From: Paraglaciecola psychrophila 170
Lineage (GTDB): Bacteria; Pseudomonadota; Gammaproteobacteria; Enterobacterales; Alteromonadaceae
Direction: 5' to 3'
DNA: 64,000 bases
Assembly (NCBI RefSeq): GCF_000347635.1
Contig: NC_020514.1
Location: forward strand, 1,426,001-1,490,000
A program made the position numbers and the translations under genes. Below the pieces are notes generated by a model that did no database searches, was not told the origin of the DNA, and was given only the letters and a program-made list of their open reading frames with translations. Positions 35,767 through 46,700 of this stretch are shown here, in pieces (the first letter of the stretch is position 1; the number at the start of each line of letters is the position of its first letter).

Positions 35767-36431
35767 GCTCCCAGCCCACAAAACTCAACGATCGCATTAT
35801 ATGTTTCTGGTTTACTGACTAATAAAGCAAATAAAACCAACCACAAGCCAAATAAGAAATGCCAATAAATCGCGCATAAATCAACATATTGACTGAGTTT
35901 TGGACTGTTACGCAGCATGGCAGCCAATGCCCCCAGCCAGGCCAACAAACCAATACCCACGTGTACAGCATGTAAGCCAGTGAATATATAAAAGAAGCTT
36001 AGAGCTGGGTTAGCGTTTACCACAAACCCTTGCTGGTATAATTGCTGCCAAAACATTAATTGGCCAGTGACAAAGGCAGCTGAAAATAAACCTGCCAAGA
36101 CAAGACCGAAGCGCAAGAACAGCCTATTTTGTCGTCGAGCATTGGTTCTGGCTACTTGTAAACAAATACTCGCCGCCAACAAATAAAGGCTGTTTAACCA
36201 TAGAATACTTTTATTAAACAGCGGATTGCTCGAGGTTTCTGCTAAAGGTTGCCAATCTGGATATTGTGAACGTATTAAAAAGGCAACGATAAATAGAAAG
36301 AAAAGTACCGACACCACAGTCAACAATAAGCGTAGGCCGGCTTTACGGGTCTGCTCACGTCCTAAACCTTGCTTTTGCGGTGCGCCTACTTGCTCCCAAG
36401 GTTTTTCCATTAGTGGCGTGAGGAAGCTCAT
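35763..36431 (-). CDS. Second, subunit-III-like heme-copper oxidase protein
   Basis: A 222-residue membrane protein also of the COX3 family: FYIFTGLHAVHVGIGLLAWLG and CAIYWHFLFGLWLVLF match FTGLHAxHV and YWHF motifs. It lacks the N-terminal helices of a full mitochondrial-type COX3 and has VDLCAIYWHF in place of the WHFVDLVW form. It overlaps coxA by 4 bases upstream and the next subunit III by 4 bases. A paralogue of the following gene. Confidence 0.83.
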   Translation of the reverse strand: MSFLTPLMEKPWEQVGAPQKQGLGREQTRKAGLRLLLTVVSVLFFLFIVAFLIRSQYPDWQPLAETSSNPLFNKSILWLNSLYLLAASICLQVARTNARRQNRLFLRFGLVLAGLFSAAFVTGQLMFWQQLYQQGFVVNANPALSFFYIFTGLHAVHVGIGLLAWLGALAAMLRNSPKLSQYVDLCAIYWHFLFGLWLVLFALLVSKPETYNAIVEFCGLGA

Positions 36432-38155
36432 AATTCACCTACCTTTTTGTCATCAACAAAATTTTGCGGTAAAAAATCCTGTTCATATCCAGGCACACTA
36501 TAATCATAGGCCCAACGATGACATATGGGAATATGCTTGCCCCAATTTCCATGCCCTGGCGGGGTTGTTTCGGTTTGCCACTCAAGTGATGTAGCTTCCC
36601 AGGGGTTATCGCCAGCTGGTTTTCCCTTGAACAAGCTCCAAACCAAATTGAATAAAAATATCAGCTGAACCAGTGCCACAAATATGGCCATTACCGAAAT
36701 CATGGCGTTTAAGTCTTTAGCTGAATCGGGAATGAAATCGTAATTTTCATAGGCAAAATATCGCCGAGGAACGCCTAATACGCCAAGATAATGCATGGGG
36801 AAATAAATCATGTAAGTACCCAAAAACGTGCCCCAAAAATGCAATTTTCCTAAACCGGTATGCAACATTTTCCCCGACATTTTAGGATACCAATGATAGA
36901 TCCCGCCAAACACCACCAATATGGGTGAAACTCCCATTACCATATGAAAGTGGGCCACCACAAAATAGGTGTCAGAAAGAGGCAGATCCACCACTACGTT
37001 ACCGAGGAATAATCCGGTTAAACCGCCAATGGTGAAAGTGGAAACGAAACCTAGTGCAAACAACATAGGTACGGTTAAGTGAATATTGCCATGCCAGAGG
37101 GTCAATACCCAGTTGTAGACTTTTATTGCGGTTGGTACCGCAATAATCAATGTCGTGGTGGCAAAAAAGTAGCCAAAATAGGGATTCATGCCGCTTATGT
37201 ACATATGGTGAGCCCAGACCACAAAACTCATAACGCCTATCATGATTATGGCCCACACCATAAGCCGATAACCAAAGATATTCTTACGAGCATGCACACT
37301 AATGAGATCCGAGACAATGCCAAAAGCGGGTAGAGCGACGATGTAGACTTCTGGATGACCAAAAAACCAAAATAAATGTTGAAACAGAATGGGGCTGCCG
37401 CCTTCGTGGTCAAGTTGTTGACCCATTGACAAAATCGCCGGCATAAAAAAACTGGTACCTAATGTTTTGTCAAACAACATCATAACCGCACTAACAAATA
37501 AAGCGGGAAAGGCCAAAAGTGCTAATATAGTCGCCATGAAAATGCCCCACACCGTTAGAGGCATACGCATCAGGGTCATGCCTTTGGTGCGTGCCTGCAA
37601 TACGGTAGTGACATAATTCAGGCCGCCCATAGTAGCAGCGACAATAAATATGGCTAAGGACACTAGCATCAAAATAATGCCCCAATCAGAGCCTGGTGTG
37701 CCTGGCAGAATTGCCTGTGGCGGATATAATGTCCAGCCTGCTCCAGTAGGGCCACCAGGCACAAAAAAGCTGGACAGTAATACAATTACAGCCAGTAAAT
37801 AAAACCACACACTAAGCATGTTAACAAAGGGAAATACCATATCTCTGGCTCCCACCATTAACGGGATCAAGTAATTACCAAACCCCCCTAAAAATATTGC
37901 CGTTAACAAATAAATCACCATGATCATGCCATGCATGGTCACAAACTGATAATAGGCACTCGGGTCAATAAAATCAAAACTGCCAGGGAAGCCAAGCTGT
38001 AAGCGCATTAAGCCAGACAATACCAAAGCCACTATGCCAACTAAAATGGCAATCACCGAATATTGGATTGCAATCACTTTATGATCCTGACTCCATACGT
38101 ATTTGGTAAAGAAGCTGCTGGGTTCATGCATTTCGTGATCTACTTCTTGTTCCAT
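36428..38155 (-). CDS. ctaD: Cytochrome c oxidase subunit I (CtaD/CoxA)
   Basis: A 575-residue proton-pumping core subunit with 12 or more helices. TMHGMIMVIY (about residue 75) carries a heme a histidine. WFFGHPEVYI (about 270) supplies CuB His and the cross-linked Tyr. WAHHMYISG (about 320) holds two more CuB His. VVAHFHMVMG (about 407) has the heme a3 and heme a histidines. GGAGC lies just upstream of the ATG. It is downstream of the subunit II gene by 31 bases and overlaps the next gene by 4. It reduces oxygen to water. It is cox-type, not cbb3. Confidence 0.96.
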   Translation of the reverse strand: MEQEVDHEMHEPSSFFTKYVWSQDHKVIAIQYSVIAILVGIVALVLSGLMRLQLGFPGSFDFIDPSAYYQFVTMHGMIMVIYLLTAIFLGGFGNYLIPLMVGARDMVFPFVNMLSVWFYLLAVIVLLSSFFVPGGPTGAGWTLYPPQAILPGTPGSDWGIILMLVSLAIFIVAATMGGLNYVTTVLQARTKGMTLMRMPLTVWGIFMATILALLAFPALFVSAVMMLFDKTLGTSFFMPAILSMGQQLDHEGGSPILFQHLFWFFGHPEVYIVALPAFGIVSDLISVHARKNIFGYRLMVWAIIMIGVMSFVVWAHHMYISGMNPYFGYFFATTTLIIAVPTAIKVYNWVLTLWHGNIHLTVPMLFALGFVSTFTIGGLTGLFLGNVVVDLPLSDTYFVVAHFHMVMGVSPILVVFGGIYHWYPKMSGKMLHTGLGKLHFWGTFLGTYMIYFPMHYLGVLGVPRRYFAYENYDFIPDSAKDLNAMISVMAIFVALVQLIFLFNLVWSLFKGKPAGDNPWEATSLEWQTETTPPGHGNWGKHIPICHRWAYDYSVPGYEQDFLPQNFVDDKKVGEL

Positions 38156-38186
38156 TAGTTTGCTCCGCTATGAAAGTTATACAATT

Positions 38187-39584
38187 TCAAAGAGTTTTAA
38201 TAAATTCAATAATCGCCAATGCTTCTTGCTCGTTAAGTACCGGGGGTGGCATTACCGGAGGATAGCCCGCGACAATTTTGGCATTGGGTTGGAAAATAGA
38301 CTCTTTTAAGTAAAGATCATCAACTTCGATTCTTTGTCCACTGGTTGTCTCTCGAAGTGAGCCAAATAAACCTTGCCAGCTTGGGCCTATTAATCGCGTG
38401 CCGTCCTGACTATGGCAGGCTGTACAGCCTTTTGTTTGCGCCAATTCTGCGCCAGATAACAAGGTTTTTTGTGTGGCTGTATCTTGAGTTGCTCCCTTTT
38501 CTTGGATATACGCAATCAGCGAATCAATCTCCAACTCACTAAGTGAAAGTGGGGGCATGATGGCTGCGTAGCCTTTTACCATTTTCGCATTGGGCATGAG
38601 AATTGATTCTTTCAGGTACGCCGCATCCACCAACACTTCAGTGCCATCAGCTAAGACTTGAATTTTCCCAAATAACCCCTGCCAACTTGGGCCAATGGAG
38701 TTCCCTGAAAAATCATGGCAGCCTATACAACCTTTATTTTGCGCCAGTTCTTGTCCACTTTGCGCAGCGACACTGAGTAGCTGTGAGGTGTTGTTTAGCA
38801 TGGACGCGGCAAAGGTAGGTTGTGTCTGTAACCATAGATCAAACTCTTGTTGGGGCATGATCTGTACATGCCCTCGCATATTAAAATGTCCGAGACCACA
38901 AAATTCAGCACAGAGAATTTCAAACTCACCTAATTTGGTCGGTGTAAACCAAATATAAGAGATAGTTCTAGGCACCATATCCATTTTCACTCTAAATTGT
39001 GGTACATAAAAATTATGCAATACATCCTTAGAGCGCATCAACACCTTGACGGGTTTATCTATTGGTAACGCCAACCTATTGCCCAGAATCAATACATCGT
39101 CTTGGCCACTAGAATCAAGAGGATCAACACCAAAGGGATTATCAATAGAAATATGTTTAACCGCACTTTTGCCTAACTGCTGGTCAGCACCTGGAAATCG
39201 AAAACTCCAACTCCACTGTTGACCAACCACTTCGACTATATGTGCTTCCTCGGGTACTTCGACAAAATCAGAATAAACAATTAAACCAGGGGCTAACATG
39301 GCAATGATGCCGATACTGGTAATAACGGTTAGCCATATCTCTAACTTTTTATTCTCAGGCTCATATTTGGCTTTACGATTAGGATCGTGGCGATATTTGA
39401 TAACGGCGAAGGCGATAAAAAAATTTACAGCGATAAAGACAATGCCCGTGATGATGAGAGTGATGGCCATGGTGTCATCAATTGCTCCCCAATTTGACGC
39501 CAGTGGCGTCATTACCCAGGGAGATAAAAAATGAAAAACAACAGACCCAATAACAATTAGGATCAATGCGACAGCAATGCTCAT
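38187..39584 (-). CDS. coxB: Cytochrome c oxidase subunit II with two cytochrome c domains
   Basis: A 465-residue subunit II. Two N-terminal helices (about residues 4-22 and 39-65, with a further hydrophobic region near 90) precede a CuA cupredoxin domain. The latter has VLHNFYVPQFR and CAEFCGLGHFNM, giving the CuA ligands His, Cys, Glu, Cys, His and Met. Two CXXCH heme c sites follow: CIGCH (about residue 289) and CTACH (about 392). Each has its own distal methionine-containing segment (MPPLSL and MPPPVL). The two domains are tandem copies (YLKESI.MPNAKMVKGY and YLKESI.QPNAKIVAGY). It is the first gene of the oxidase operon; GGGG precedes the ATG. Most caa3 oxidases have one such domain. Confidence 0.95.
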   Translation of the reverse strand: MSIAVALILIVIGSVVFHFLSPWVMTPLASNWGAIDDTMAITLIITGIVFIAVNFFIAFAVIKYRHDPNRKAKYEPENKKLEIWLTVITSIGIIAMLAPGLIVYSDFVEVPEEAHIVEVVGQQWSWSFRFPGADQQLGKSAVKHISIDNPFGVDPLDSSGQDDVLILGNRLALPIDKPVKVLMRSKDVLHNFYVPQFRVKMDMVPRTISYIWFTPTKLGEFEILCAEFCGLGHFNMRGHVQIMPQQEFDLWLQTQPTFAASMLNNTSQLLSVAAQSGQELAQNKGCIGCHDFSGNSIGPSWQGLFGKIQVLADGTEVLVDAAYLKESILMPNAKMVKGYAAIMPPLSLSELEIDSLIAYIQEKGATQDTATQKTLLSGAELAQTKGCTACHSQDGTRLIGPSWQGLFGSLRETTSGQRIEVDDLYLKESIFQPNAKIVAGYPPVMPPPVLNEQEALAIIEFIKTL

Positions 39585-40368
39585 GCGCGCCCCTTATTAT
39601 TTTTTAGTGATCCCAGCTTGGTCTCGTTTCTGCTTCCAAGCCTACATTAGGGTAATGACAGCCCCTTTCAACAATGTTTTATCTTCGAATCATTATAAAC
39701 ACCTGATGCGGGATACATAAATACGATCGTTAACCCTATAAATTGATTGTTTATTAATCAATCGTTATTTAGTTTAGGTGCAGTATCTGAATTATGCTAA
39801 TCGAGAGATAAAAATTTTATAGATAGAAAACCTTATTTGATATCAGATACCAGATTCAAATTGTTAGTGCACAATACACTCGAAGGAACGGCGAAAAGTG
39901 TCTGACTTTCGAGGGGTGATTGAGATAAAAAGAAGGTGTCATGTGTTTCGGCGCGAATATGACAGGATGATTACTCTAAATTATGTAGTATAAAGTTGTT
40001 TATTCTAAATATAGTCACCTCATTTTGATTTTGCGTACTGTCTTGATAATTGGGAAGCAATAGAAGCGCCGTAAACCTAGTAAACCGAAACTAAAAAGAG
40101 CAAGTGTATTAGACGGCTAACAATTGGGGCTATAATAGGGTATTGCTTCCTTCAAAATGTGTGCTCTGAGTGTTTCAGAATACGCCTTTTCTTTTCTATA
40201 GTTTTAATATAAAAACAACCACAAAATTGGCTCGATGTTGATGGATGGTAAAGCTGGTGCCGAATTAAAAAAATACTTAAAAAATAGAAGGTTACAAAAA
40301 TTTACTAGATGATTTATCTTGTATCATCACTTAGTCAATAGCACATAGCATTAGGCACTCGATTTAAT
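39585..40368. other. 784-base non-coding stretch between oxidase operon and SNF2 helicase
   Basis: Holds the promoters of two divergent units. An ATTGATT...AATCAAT inverted pair near 39747 could be a regulator site upstream of coxB. The 12-mer TCAAAATGTGTG (40152) is shared with 33606. A 25-codon open frame near 40235 is too short and has no ribosome site. Nothing else could be supported. Confidence 0.35.
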
Positions 40369-43300
40369 ATGTTTAACAAAACAAACTTGCAAGCAGCTTT
40401 AAGCAAACAAACTTGGGCAAAAGGATTAAGACTTTACCAATTGAATCATGTTGTTAGTGCCGCTTTAGATGAGCAGGTTCTGAGAGGCTCGGTTAGAAGT
40501 GAATCTAAGCGAAATGAAACGTATTTAACTCGTTTTGAATTCGATGAAAGTAAAAGCCGGGCTCAGGCATATTGTAATTGTTATCTTAAATATGATTGTA
40601 AACATGCTGCTGCATTGGCCCACCATTATCTTGAAAATATGCATGTTAGTTCGGCATCAAACAACATGATTGAAGAATGGCTGAATAAGTTTTCAACTCA
40701 AGAATCTTTAGTATTCCAGCAAGAAAAAGGACTGTTGTATTTTCTTAACCAGAACAGTTATGCGCCTAATGACTACTTACAACTGGGAGTTCAAAGTTCT
40801 AGCTTAAAGAAAAATGGTGGTTGGAGCCGAACTTTGACCTACGAAAATTTGGATAGCTACTTGATTAAACAACCTTATGTGGATGATCAAGATGTGCAAA
40901 TTATTAGCTCCGTGATCAGAAGTCAGAATTACTCTAACGCTATTCATTCGCATAAGTTATTAAAATTGTTGGTCAGTACTGGGCGATGTTTCTGGAAGAA
41001 TGGCGCAGATTTAAGTCGTCAGATTTCTTTGGGAGAGTCTTTAAAAGCAAACTGGCAGTGGCAGACACGCAGTGCAGTGCACAAGCTTGATCTTGTACTA
41101 GAAATAAATAATCCTGATATTACATTGATAAAGTCTCAGCCTATTAGTTACTACAATTCTAAAACTAATCATTTGGGATTGGTTGAAACAGATTTGAATA
41201 GTGAGTTTGATGTGCAGTTTTTGCATAGCCCGACTTTTTCTGAAGAGAAAATGCCTTGGGTGTTAAGTAAATTAGATATGACACTTGGTGATTTAGCACA
41301 AAAATTACCGAAACCAAAACTTAAAAAAGAATTTACTTTAGCCCGGCCCGTGCCGCATATACGCTTAACTACGCCGAATGAAAATCAAGCTTATAATACT
41401 CAACTCTCATTGTTGTTTGCTTATCAAGGGCATCTTGTTAGCCCTTTTAAAAAACAACCTCAATTACCCTCGCAAAAAGATGAAGCTAACATTTATCGCG
41501 ATTTCGCTTTTGAAAAGATGATCATGGAGTCGCTCAAAACCTGGAAATTTATTCCTCAATTACAATCTATCACTACAAATAAAGGCTTTGATGATGGGTA
41601 TATGATGATGTTGCAAGGGCGTCAGCTTAATTTATCCTTTTTACACAATCAGTTGCCACAGTTGAAAAAGCAAGGCTGGCAAGTAGAGTACGATGATAGT
41701 TTTCACTATCAAGAGTTAGATACTGATAGTGTATTTGATGCCAATGTTGAGCAAAAAGAAGGGCATGACTTTTTCTCCATTGGTTTGAATTTAAATATCG
41801 ATGGTCAGAGCGTGGCTGCTTTTCCTATATTAATCAGTGCATTAGAACAACTTCCGAAAGATATTTTGCTAAACGATCAAAGCTATATCGATAATGACGA
41901 AAAGGTGTTTGTTAACCTTTCAGGTGGAAAATTTATTGCGCTGCGTTACCAGAGTATTCGGCCCCTACTTAAACAGTTTGTTGAATTAGTCATGCCTGGC
42001 GTGCTGCAAGACGATGGCACGATGCGTTTGTCACGATTTCAAGGTCATCAAACTCTCAGTGAATTAGACAACCAAGGCATTATCACCCAAGGTGCGAATA
42101 AATTGCGCCATTTGGCCGAGAAGTTACGTAATTTCAACGCGATCCAGCCAGTCCCCATTCCCAAGTTATTATTGGCGGATTTACGTGAATATCAACATCA
42201 AGGATTGAATTGGTTACAGTTTTTGCGAGAATATGAGCTGAATGGTATTTTGGCTGACGATATGGGCTTAGGTAAAACGATTCAAACACTCAGTCATTTG
42301 TTAGTTGAAAAAGAGCAAGGTCGGTTGACCGGGCCTAGTTTAATTATTGCCCCTACCAGTGTGCTATTTAATTGGGCGAAAGAAATAGACAAGTTTACGC
42401 CTAGCTTGTCTTATATCGTAATTAATGGGGCCAAACGCCAAGAGAATTTTGAAACGTTAGACCAATACGATATTGTGATCACCAGTTACCCTCTGATGCT
42501 AAAAGACGCTGAAGTGCATCAGCAGCACATTTATTACTATTTGATTTTAGACGAAGCTCACTACATTAAGAATCCTAAAACGAAACTCTATAAAGCGATG
42601 TTGACACTCAAGGCCGAGCATAAGCTATGTTTGACAGGTACACCCATGGAAAACCATCTGGGTGAATTTTGGGCTCAATTTAACTTTTTACTGCCTGGCT
42701 TTTTAGCGGGTTATCAACAATTTAGCCGTTTGTTCAAAACGCCAATAGAAAAACACAATGATCATGAGCGTAAAGTTATGCTCAATCAACGTATCAAACC
42801 CTTTATATTAAGGCGCAGCAAAACACTCATTGCGAAAGAACTTCCTGAAAAAACGATTATCATACAAACCCTAAAAATTGAGGGAAAACAAGCCGAGTTA
42901 TATGAGTCTGTGCGTTTAACGATGGACTCTCGTTTGAAAGAAATCATTGCCGCAAAAGGCCTACAGCGTAGTCAAATCGAAATTCTGGATGCGCTATTAA
43001 AATTACGTCAAGTCTGCAATCATCCACAGTTACTTTCTTTGCCAAGCGCTAAGTCGATTAAGCAATCCGCTAAGTTAGAGTTTTTGATGGAAACCTTGCC
43101 AGAGATGGTTGAAGAGGGCAGAAACGTGCTGATTTTCTCGCAGTTTACTAGCATGTTAGCGTTAATAGAAACAGAGCTAGTTGCCTCTAATATACCCTAT
43201 GTAAAGCTCACAGGCAGTAGCAAAAATCGCCAAGAGATAGTTGAACAATTTCAGTCTGGTAAAGTGCCAGTATTCTTAATTAGCTTAAAAGCGGGTGGAG

Positions 43301-43581
43301 TAGGTCTGAATTTAACAGCCGCTGATACGGTGATCCATTTTGATCCTTGGTGGAATCCTGCGGTAGAAAATCAAGCTACCGATCGCGCTTACCGTATTGG
43401 TCAAGATAAACCCGTATTTGTGTATAAGTTGATTATTGAAAATTCCATTGAAGAAAAAATTCTACAGATCCAAAATAAAAAAGCAGAGCTGGCTAATGCC
43501 CTATTATCAGAGGAGGTAAGCCAAGGTAATCTAAGTTTAACCAATGATATTTTAGATACCTTACTTGCACCATTGACTTAA
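40369..43581 (+). CDS. SNF2-family helicase with N-terminal SWIM zinc finger
   Basis: A 1070-residue Swi2/Snf2 ATPase (HepA-like). Near residue 78 a SWIM finger, CNCYLKYDCKH (CXC...CXH), is followed by a long middle domain (about 100-620). The helicase core starts near 620: DDMGLGKTIQTL (Walker A), LDEAHYIKNP (Walker B, DEAH), LTGTPMENHL, LIFSQFTSM-type motif and VGLNLTAADTVIHFDPWWNPAVENQATDRAYRIGQ-like region (about 985-1010), all typical of SNF2 proteins. It likely remodels protein-DNA complexes or releases stalled RNA polymerase. Single-gene unit. Confidence 0.93.
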   Translation: MFNKTNLQAALSKQTWAKGLRLYQLNHVVSAALDEQVLRGSVRSESKRNETYLTRFEFDESKSRAQAYCNCYLKYDCKHAAALAHHYLENMHVSSASNNMIEEWLNKFSTQESLVFQQEKGLLYFLNQNSYAPNDYLQLGVQSSSLKKNGGWSRTLTYENLDSYLIKQPYVDDQDVQIISSVIRSQNYSNAIHSHKLLKLLVSTGRCFWKNGADLSRQISLGESLKANWQWQTRSAVHKLDLVLEINNPDITLIKSQPISYYNSKTNHLGLVETDLNSEFDVQFLHSPTFSEEKMPWVLSKLDMTLGDLAQKLPKPKLKKEFTLARPVPHIRLTTPNENQAYNTQLSLLFAYQGHLVSPFKKQPQLPSQKDEANIYRDFAFEKMIMESLKTWKFIPQLQSITTNKGFDDGYMMMLQGRQLNLSFLHNQLPQLKKQGWQVEYDDSFHYQELDTDSVFDANVEQKEGHDFFSIGLNLNIDGQSVAAFPILISALEQLPKDILLNDQSYIDNDEKVFVNLSGGKFIALRYQSIRPLLKQFVELVMPGVLQDDGTMRLSRFQGHQTLSELDNQGIITQGANKLRHLAEKLRNFNAIQPVPIPKLLLADLREYQHQGLNWLQFLREYELNGILADDMGLGKTIQTLSHLLVEKEQGRLTGPSLIIAPTSVLFNWAKEIDKFTPSLSYIVINGAKRQENFETLDQYDIVITSYPLMLKDAEVHQQHIYYYLILDEAHYIKNPKTKLYKAMLTLKAEHKLCLTGTPMENHLGEFWAQFNFLLPGFLAGYQQFSRLFKTPIEKHNDHERKVMLNQRIKPFILRRSKTLIAKELPEKTIIIQTLKIEGKQAELYESVRLTMDSRLKEIIAAKGLQRSQIEILDALLKLRQVCNHPQLLSLPSAKSIKQSAKLEFLMETLPEMVEEGRNVLIFSQFTSMLALIETELVASNIPYVKLTGSSKNRQEIVEQFQSGKVPVFLISLKAGGVGLNLTAADTVIHFDPWWNPAVENQATDRAYRIGQDKPVFVYKLIIENSIEEKILQIQNKKAELANALLSEEVSQGNLSLTNDILDTLLAPLT

Positions 43582-43674
43582 ATTGATCACCTTGTGGTAT
43601 TCACTCATTACTCGGAATAGGGAGGGCTTTAAGGCACAGCCCTATCCAAAGTAATATTTGCTAAGTGTGGACTG

Positions 43675-43708
43675 TTATGGCGGCGCGTTATAAAACGTGC
43701 CACCATAA
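43675..43708. terminator. Hairpin between convergent helicase and receptor genes
   Basis: TTATGGCGGCGCGTT pairs with AACGTGCCACCATAA with one mismatch and one G-U. No T tract on either strand, so termination strength is doubtful. Confidence 0.4.
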
Positions 43709-43719
43709 AGTGATAAGGA

Positions 43720-46700
43720 TTAAAACTTGTAGTTAAGTTTGGTATAGACGTAACGTCCTTCAGGGGTATGAATACCACCAAATAAACCAAAACGGTCATC
43801 GGCCATAGGAGGCAGTTTATCAAAGAGGTTCTTTATGCCGAATGAGATTTTTATTCCTTGTGCTGCATCATGGGTAAAATCATAACCGATGTACGCATTG
43901 AAGCGATGCCAAGCGTCGATCTTCCAATATTCTCTATTGCCCTCACTATCCGTGATAGACGCACTCGTTTCCTCAAACTTGCCAGTGTGCTCCATGGTAA
44001 GTGCAGCTGACCAAGCTTGATTGCGCCATTTAAGAGACGAATTGGCTTTCCATTTAGGGCTGCCATTAATGCCCACCATATTACCCAGATTGGTCACAAC
44101 TATCCCAAGGTCGGACAAAATATCGCTTTCTTCACCGGCTATGGTTTTGCGACTGATTAAACGAGCTGCACTAAGATTGTAGGTAAACTGGCCCATATCA
44201 TTCTTGAATTTATACTCAAGTGCATAATCGACACCGCTAGATATTTGCTTATCAAGATTCAAATAGGGATCAATCACCTGAGTGATTTCACCTGATGCTG
44301 ATATCCCTGTTCCTAAGAATAACTCGATGTCTTCTGGGGTTGCCTTTTCACGTTGAACGTTGGGATTAGTTTGTCCATTTTTGCGATAGTATAAATCGAG
44401 GGCTGATTGGCTTGTCGCACTTAATACGCCAATCACTCCTTCTTGTTCTATTTGCCAGTAATCCAGAGTGAGGGTTAAATTTTCAATTAATGAAGGAGTG
44501 AATACAACGCCATAACCAGTATTTACTGAGGTTTCTGATTCAAGATCGACAGGCTCTCTGAGTACTTTAATTTGATCGCCTTTACAGTTAGATAAATTAC
44601 CTTCTATGAGTCCTTTTTCTAGCTTCGCGGTGCAGCGAGCATAATCGACAGTTGAGGATTGGCGGTTGATCCCCAGCAAGTTTGTCTGCACAAGATTAGG
44701 TGCGCGAAAGCCTTCTGACCAACTGCCCCTGAACATGAGATTATTGTTTACATGCCACGAAGCGGCAACTCTAGGTACGAAGGCGTTACCCACATCAGAT
44801 AAGTTTTCATAGCGAGCCGCTAACTGCATATTAACGGCCTGAACCAGTGAAATATTCATGGCTTGTGACACTAATGGTAATGAAAGCTCAGCAAAGGTTG
44901 AAAATACAGAGCGGTCACCAAACACATCGTTGGTCGGACTATCACCTATGGAGTTACTTTGAGCGACGTTGCCAGAAATAGAGTCCATAAAAGGACTGGT
45001 TCCATCTAAACGATCATCTTTGTCTTCATCAAAGCTTACATATCGGTATTCTATGCCAGAGGCAAAACCCACATCACCTGCTGCCCAAGAAAAAATACTT
45101 GGATGCGACACTTTAAAATCAACCAATGCTAGTTCAGTCGTCGCATTTTTGGTTAAGTCTTGATAAAAAGTAGTAAGGGTGGTTTCTGAGTTACATGATG
45201 CGCCACAAAAAGGATTGTAGGCGTCAGGTGTGATTTTGTTGATAGAGTCTTGAAATTTACTCACTGACAGACCATTTTTGGTTTTGTCATCACTGGATGC
45301 AGTAGAATAAAGCAACGCTGTGTCATAATTCCAATCCCCTAATGTGCCTTTGAGTCCCAGCAAAGCACGATACGTTTTATTGGTGACTTTAATGTGTCGA
45401 ACGTCGGCATCGGTTACCCGGTAATGATAAAGTAATAAATCAACGCCCTCATCTGGAACATCTGTACTAGCAAGACGGTTAGGATTGGCTGAGCCGTCAG
45501 CTAACGTTGTGGCGCCGAATGGGTTCCAGTATGCGTTCTTAGAAATGCTAAAGCGTTGATCGGTTAATATCCTCGCTGAATCACCATTGCGACTTGTATG
45601 AGCAACATAAGCTCCCAGCTCTCCATATAACTCATGCGTGTCATTGATGTCATAACTAAACACACTAAATATATTTAGCCGAGAGCGCTTCGAATAAAGC
45701 TCTCGTTCAGCGCCCAAGTCATGGTACATCGCATTATCTGTGGCATAACTCCAATATCCATCATCAATACAAATAGTATCAGAAACGTTGGTTAAACATC
45801 CAGAGTTGGTAGTAGGCTGTACATGAAACCTACCTGAGGAATTGGTTAACGCTGTGCCGTCTTGCAGGCCAATAGTGCCAGTGTCAATCATATCAAAATA
45901 GCCATGTCCTCCAATACTAGAACGATTATCGAAAGCACTATTGTCCTCAAAATCAGTGCCCACTAAAAAAGGAGTGCGGTCTGCAGAAGCAGCGTATTTA
46001 TAGTTTGAGGTAGGTACGGCATTTCGTGAATCATATCCGGCATAAAAAGAAATATTCCCTTTGCCGCCATTTAATTCTGTTCCTGCAGAAAAAGTCAAAT
46101 TCAGGTCTTTTTTGCCAATACCTATTGCTTTGCCATACCGCGCACTAAAAGCAACACCGTCATAATCATTAATCATCACTGTATTGATTACGCCAGCAAC
46201 AGCATCAGCACCGTATAAGGCGGACGCACCATCACGCATCACTTGCATCTGTGCAATACCGGCTGCAGGTATTGTATTCATATTGTAAGAAACAACAGGA
46301 ACAGAGCTGCTATTCTGCCAGCTTGGGTGTAATACCATGCGGCGCCCATTCACCAACATCAACGTATTTCCTGTGCCAATAGATCGAAGATTAACTGAAG
46401 CAACATCGCCTCTAAGTGTATTAACGCCACCAGTAAAGTTAGACTCGTTAAAGGCCATATCACCGGATTGGGGTAACATTCTAAGTAGCTCTGCACCGTC
46501 AGACACACCATATGCAGCTATATCATCGTTATTTAATAGGCTGATAGGAAGGGTGCCAGCGATAGGTGTTAGGTAAGAGCCCACAATGACTAATTTTTTC
46601 TACCGATTGAGTCTCCGAGGTCTTTTTTTGTATTTTTAGTCTTCTCGGTAGACACCTGTCTAGGGACAATCATGATAGAGCCATTAGTATTCATTGTTGC

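Noticed and set aside
40235..40312. 25-codon frame (MLMDGKAGAELKKYLKNR...) upstream of the SNF2 gene
   Set aside because: Too short, no ribosome site and no homologue recognised; may be a fragment of something older.
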